Part shown: positions 14,373-17,587 of the stretch, in pieces
Position numbering within the stretch: the stretch's first letter is position 1
How the letters are laid out: each line of letters starts with the position of its first letter
Source: JBKJML01 sp046596415
GTDB taxonomy: Bacteria; Actinomycetota; Thermoleophilia; Gaiellales; Gaiellaceae
Direction: 5' to 3'
NCBI GenBank assembly: GCA_046596415.1
Contig: JBKJML010000001.1
Location: 1-17,587, forward strand
Length of the DNA: 17,587 bases
The notes under the pieces: generated by a model
What the model was told of the DNA's origin: nothing
Database searches by the model: none
What the model saw: only the letters and a program-made list of their open reading frames with translations
Made by a program: the position numbers and the translations under genes

Positions 14373-16186
14373 GTGTCGAGGCTCACTCGCAAGCCGCTAC
14401 CGCCCCGGATCCAGATCCAGGGCGTCAGGCCGCAGGTGGACTGCGGACGCTATCCGCCCAAGGCATCGCGCGGCGACAGCGTCGTCGTCTCGGCCGACAT
14501 CTTCAGGGACGGGCACGACGTTCTGCGTGCCGTCGTGCGCTACCGGCCGGCCGGGACGCGGCGCTGGCTCGAGCGGCCGCTGGCCCCGATCGGCGACGAC
14601 CGCTGGCAAGGCGACTTCGACGTCACCGAGCTCGGGCGCTGGCAGTTCCAGCTCGAGGCCTGGACCGACCCGTACGCAACCTGGCTCGACGAGTACGACA
14701 GCAAGGTTGCTGCGGGCCAGGCCGAGGTGAGCGGGGAGCTCTCCGAGGGGCGTGTCCTCTTTGGCGGAGCCGGTGAGGTCGCCGACTGGCGGATCGCTGC
14801 GCCCGGGTTGACCGCCGGCGACCGGCGTGGCGCCGTGTGCCTGCCCAAGGCGCTCGAGGTCGACGTCGAGCGCGAGCTGGCACGCTTCGGGGCCTGGTAC
14901 GAGCTCTTCCCCCGCTCCTTCGGTGGCTTCGCCGGCGTCGCGAAGGCGCTGCCGAAGCTCGGCGAGCTCGGCTTCGACGTCGTCTACCTGCCGCCCGTCC
15001 ATCCGATCGGGACGACGAATCGAAAGGGGCGGAACAACGCCCTGACGGCGAAGCAGGGCGATCCGGGCAGCCCCTGGGCGATCGGCTCCGCCGACGGTGG
15101 CCACGATGCGCTCCAGCCGGAGCTCGGGAACTGGGCCGACTTCGACGCCATGGTCGAGGCTGGGCGCGAGGCCGGCGTCGAGATCGCGCTCGACTTTGCG
15201 ATCCAGTGCTCGCCCGACCATCCGTGGCTTCTCAAGCACCCGGAGTGGTTCAACCCGCGCCCCGACGGGACGCTCAAGTACGCGGAGAACCCGCCCAAGC
15301 GCTACCAGGACATCTACAACGTCAACTTCGACTCCGAGGACTGGGAGGGGCTCTGGGCTGCGCTGCGCGACGTCGTCCTCCTCTGGTGTTCGCACGGGGT
15401 GCGCGCCTTCCGCGTCGACAACCCGCACACGAAGTCGGTCGCCTTCTGGGAGTGGCTGATCGCCGAGGTTCGCCGCTCCTACCCGGACACGATCTTCCTC
15501 GCCGAGGCGTTCACGCGGCCGGCGATGATGGAGACGCTCGCGAAGCTCGGGTTCAGCCAGTCGTACACCTATTTCACCTGGAAGAACACGAAGGCGGAGC
15601 TCGTCGAGTTCGTCGAGCAACTCCTCGACTGGTCGCCTTACTACCGGCCCAACTGCTTCGCGAACACGCCGGACATCCTCCACGAGTACCTCCAGCTCGG
15701 CGGTCCGCCGGCCTTCGAGGCGCGGCTCGTCCTCGCCGCGACGATCTCGCCCTCGTACGGGATCTACTCGGGCTTCGAGAGCTTCGAGAACACGCCCGCG
15801 GCGCCGGGCAGCGAGGAGTACCTCGATTCGGAGAAGTACGAGGTGCGTAAGCGGTCACTCGACGGGCCGCTGCTGCCGCTCATCCGCCTGCTGAACGAGA
15901 TCCGGCGTGCCGAACCCGCCCTGCAGCGGCTCGAGAACATCCGCTTCCTCGAGACGCACTCGGAGCAGCTGATCGCCTATGCGAAGGGCGCCGAGCTGAT
16001 CGTGGTCGTGAACCTCGACCCGCTCGTCGCGCGCGAGGGGCTCGCTGTCGTACCACCCGAGCTCGGCCTGGAGGGCGAGCTCGCGGTGACCGACCTCCTC
16101 ACCGGCCAGCAGTACCGCTGGCGCGTCGGCCGCAACTTCGTGCGCCTCGCGCCGGGCAAGGCACATGTGCTGAAGGTGGGAGCCTG

Positions 16187-16187
<1 letters not shown>
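14373..16187 (+). CDS. glgE: Alpha-1,4-glucan:maltose-1-phosphate maltosyltransferase (604 aa)
   Basis: GlgE, a GH13_3 enzyme, adds maltosyl units from maltose-1-phosphate to alpha-1,4-glucan. The N-terminal beta domain carries VDCGRYPPKAS and the DRWQGDF/WTDPYATW segments. The catalytic barrel has LPPVHPIG, NRKGRNNALTA, SPWAIGSADGGHDA, nucleophile D349 in FRVDNPHTK, acid/base E378 in LAEAFTRP, and D434 in NTPDIL. The 29-residue gap between D349 and E378 equals that of Streptomyces GlgE (D394/E423). The usual HTKP proline is serine. I prefer the GTG at 14373, which leaves a divergent gap; an ATG at 14304 has a GGAGG three bases upstream but would overlap malQ head-to-head by 26 bases. The product is somewhat shorter than the usual 650-700 residues. 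The TGA overlaps treS by one base, indicating an operon. Confidence 0.95.
16173..16182 (+). promoter_or_regulatory. Probable ribosome binding site for treS
   Basis: AAGGTGGGAG at the end of glgE, four bases before the ATG at 16187. It is purine-rich with partial anti-SD match and supports the overlapping TGATG start. Confidence 0.5.

Positions 16188-17587
<1,400 letters not shown>

Noticed and set aside
14397..15683. 428-codon - strand open frame opposite glgE
   Set aside because: Antisense shadow of a strongly conserved enzyme.

Overview
This window looks like a very gene-dense, high-GC chromosomal segment (I estimate about 68% G+C) from an Actinomycetota bacterium, plausibly a Thermoleophilia-type lineage. 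The evidence is the Zwf-OpcA pair, the GlgE/TreS alpha-glucan pathway, a caa3-type oxidase, a HisN-type histidinol phosphatase and many GTG starts. The lineage below phylum level is inference. Sixteen protein genes cover all but about 83 bases. I found no RNA genes, mobile elements or CRISPR arrays.

Region 1 (1-5201, + strand) is a central-carbon operon with overlapping genes: transaldolase (3' part only), phosphoglucose isomerase, short NAD-type 6-phosphogluconate dehydrogenase, glucose-6-phosphate dehydrogenase and its assembly factor OpcA. Together they connect fructose-6-P, glucose-6-P and the oxidative pentose phosphate pathway. No 6-phosphogluconolactonase is present in the visible part.

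Region 2 (5198-12848, - strand) is a seven-gene co-directional run. In transcription order it holds cytochrome c oxidase subunit II with a fused cytochrome c domain (coxB), subunit I (ctaD), heme O synthase with an extra N-terminal membrane domain (ctaB), a 39-residue single-span membrane protein, an amidase with a probable CTG start, a large secreted fibronectin-III-like protein, and hisN. Junctions are overlaps or gaps of 21 bases or less, so it could be one transcript. Subunit III and a full-length heme A synthase are not in the window.

Region 3 (12858-17587) holds a small uncharacterised + strand gene, a compact MalQ on the - strand, and a divergent + strand glgE-treS pair, with treS cut by the window end. 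This is an alpha-glucan/trehalose module: TreS interconverts trehalose and maltose, GlgE extends glucan from maltose-1-phosphate, and MalQ rearranges maltodextrins. The maltokinase that should link TreS to GlgE is not in the window.

Nothing here is an obvious new defence or mobile system. The most interesting points are the CtaA-like half domain fused to CtaB, the tiny membrane protein inside the oxidase operon, the probable CTG start of the amidase, two convergent gene pairs that share one CTAG as both stop codons in a window where CTAG is otherwise almost absent, and the shortened MalQ.
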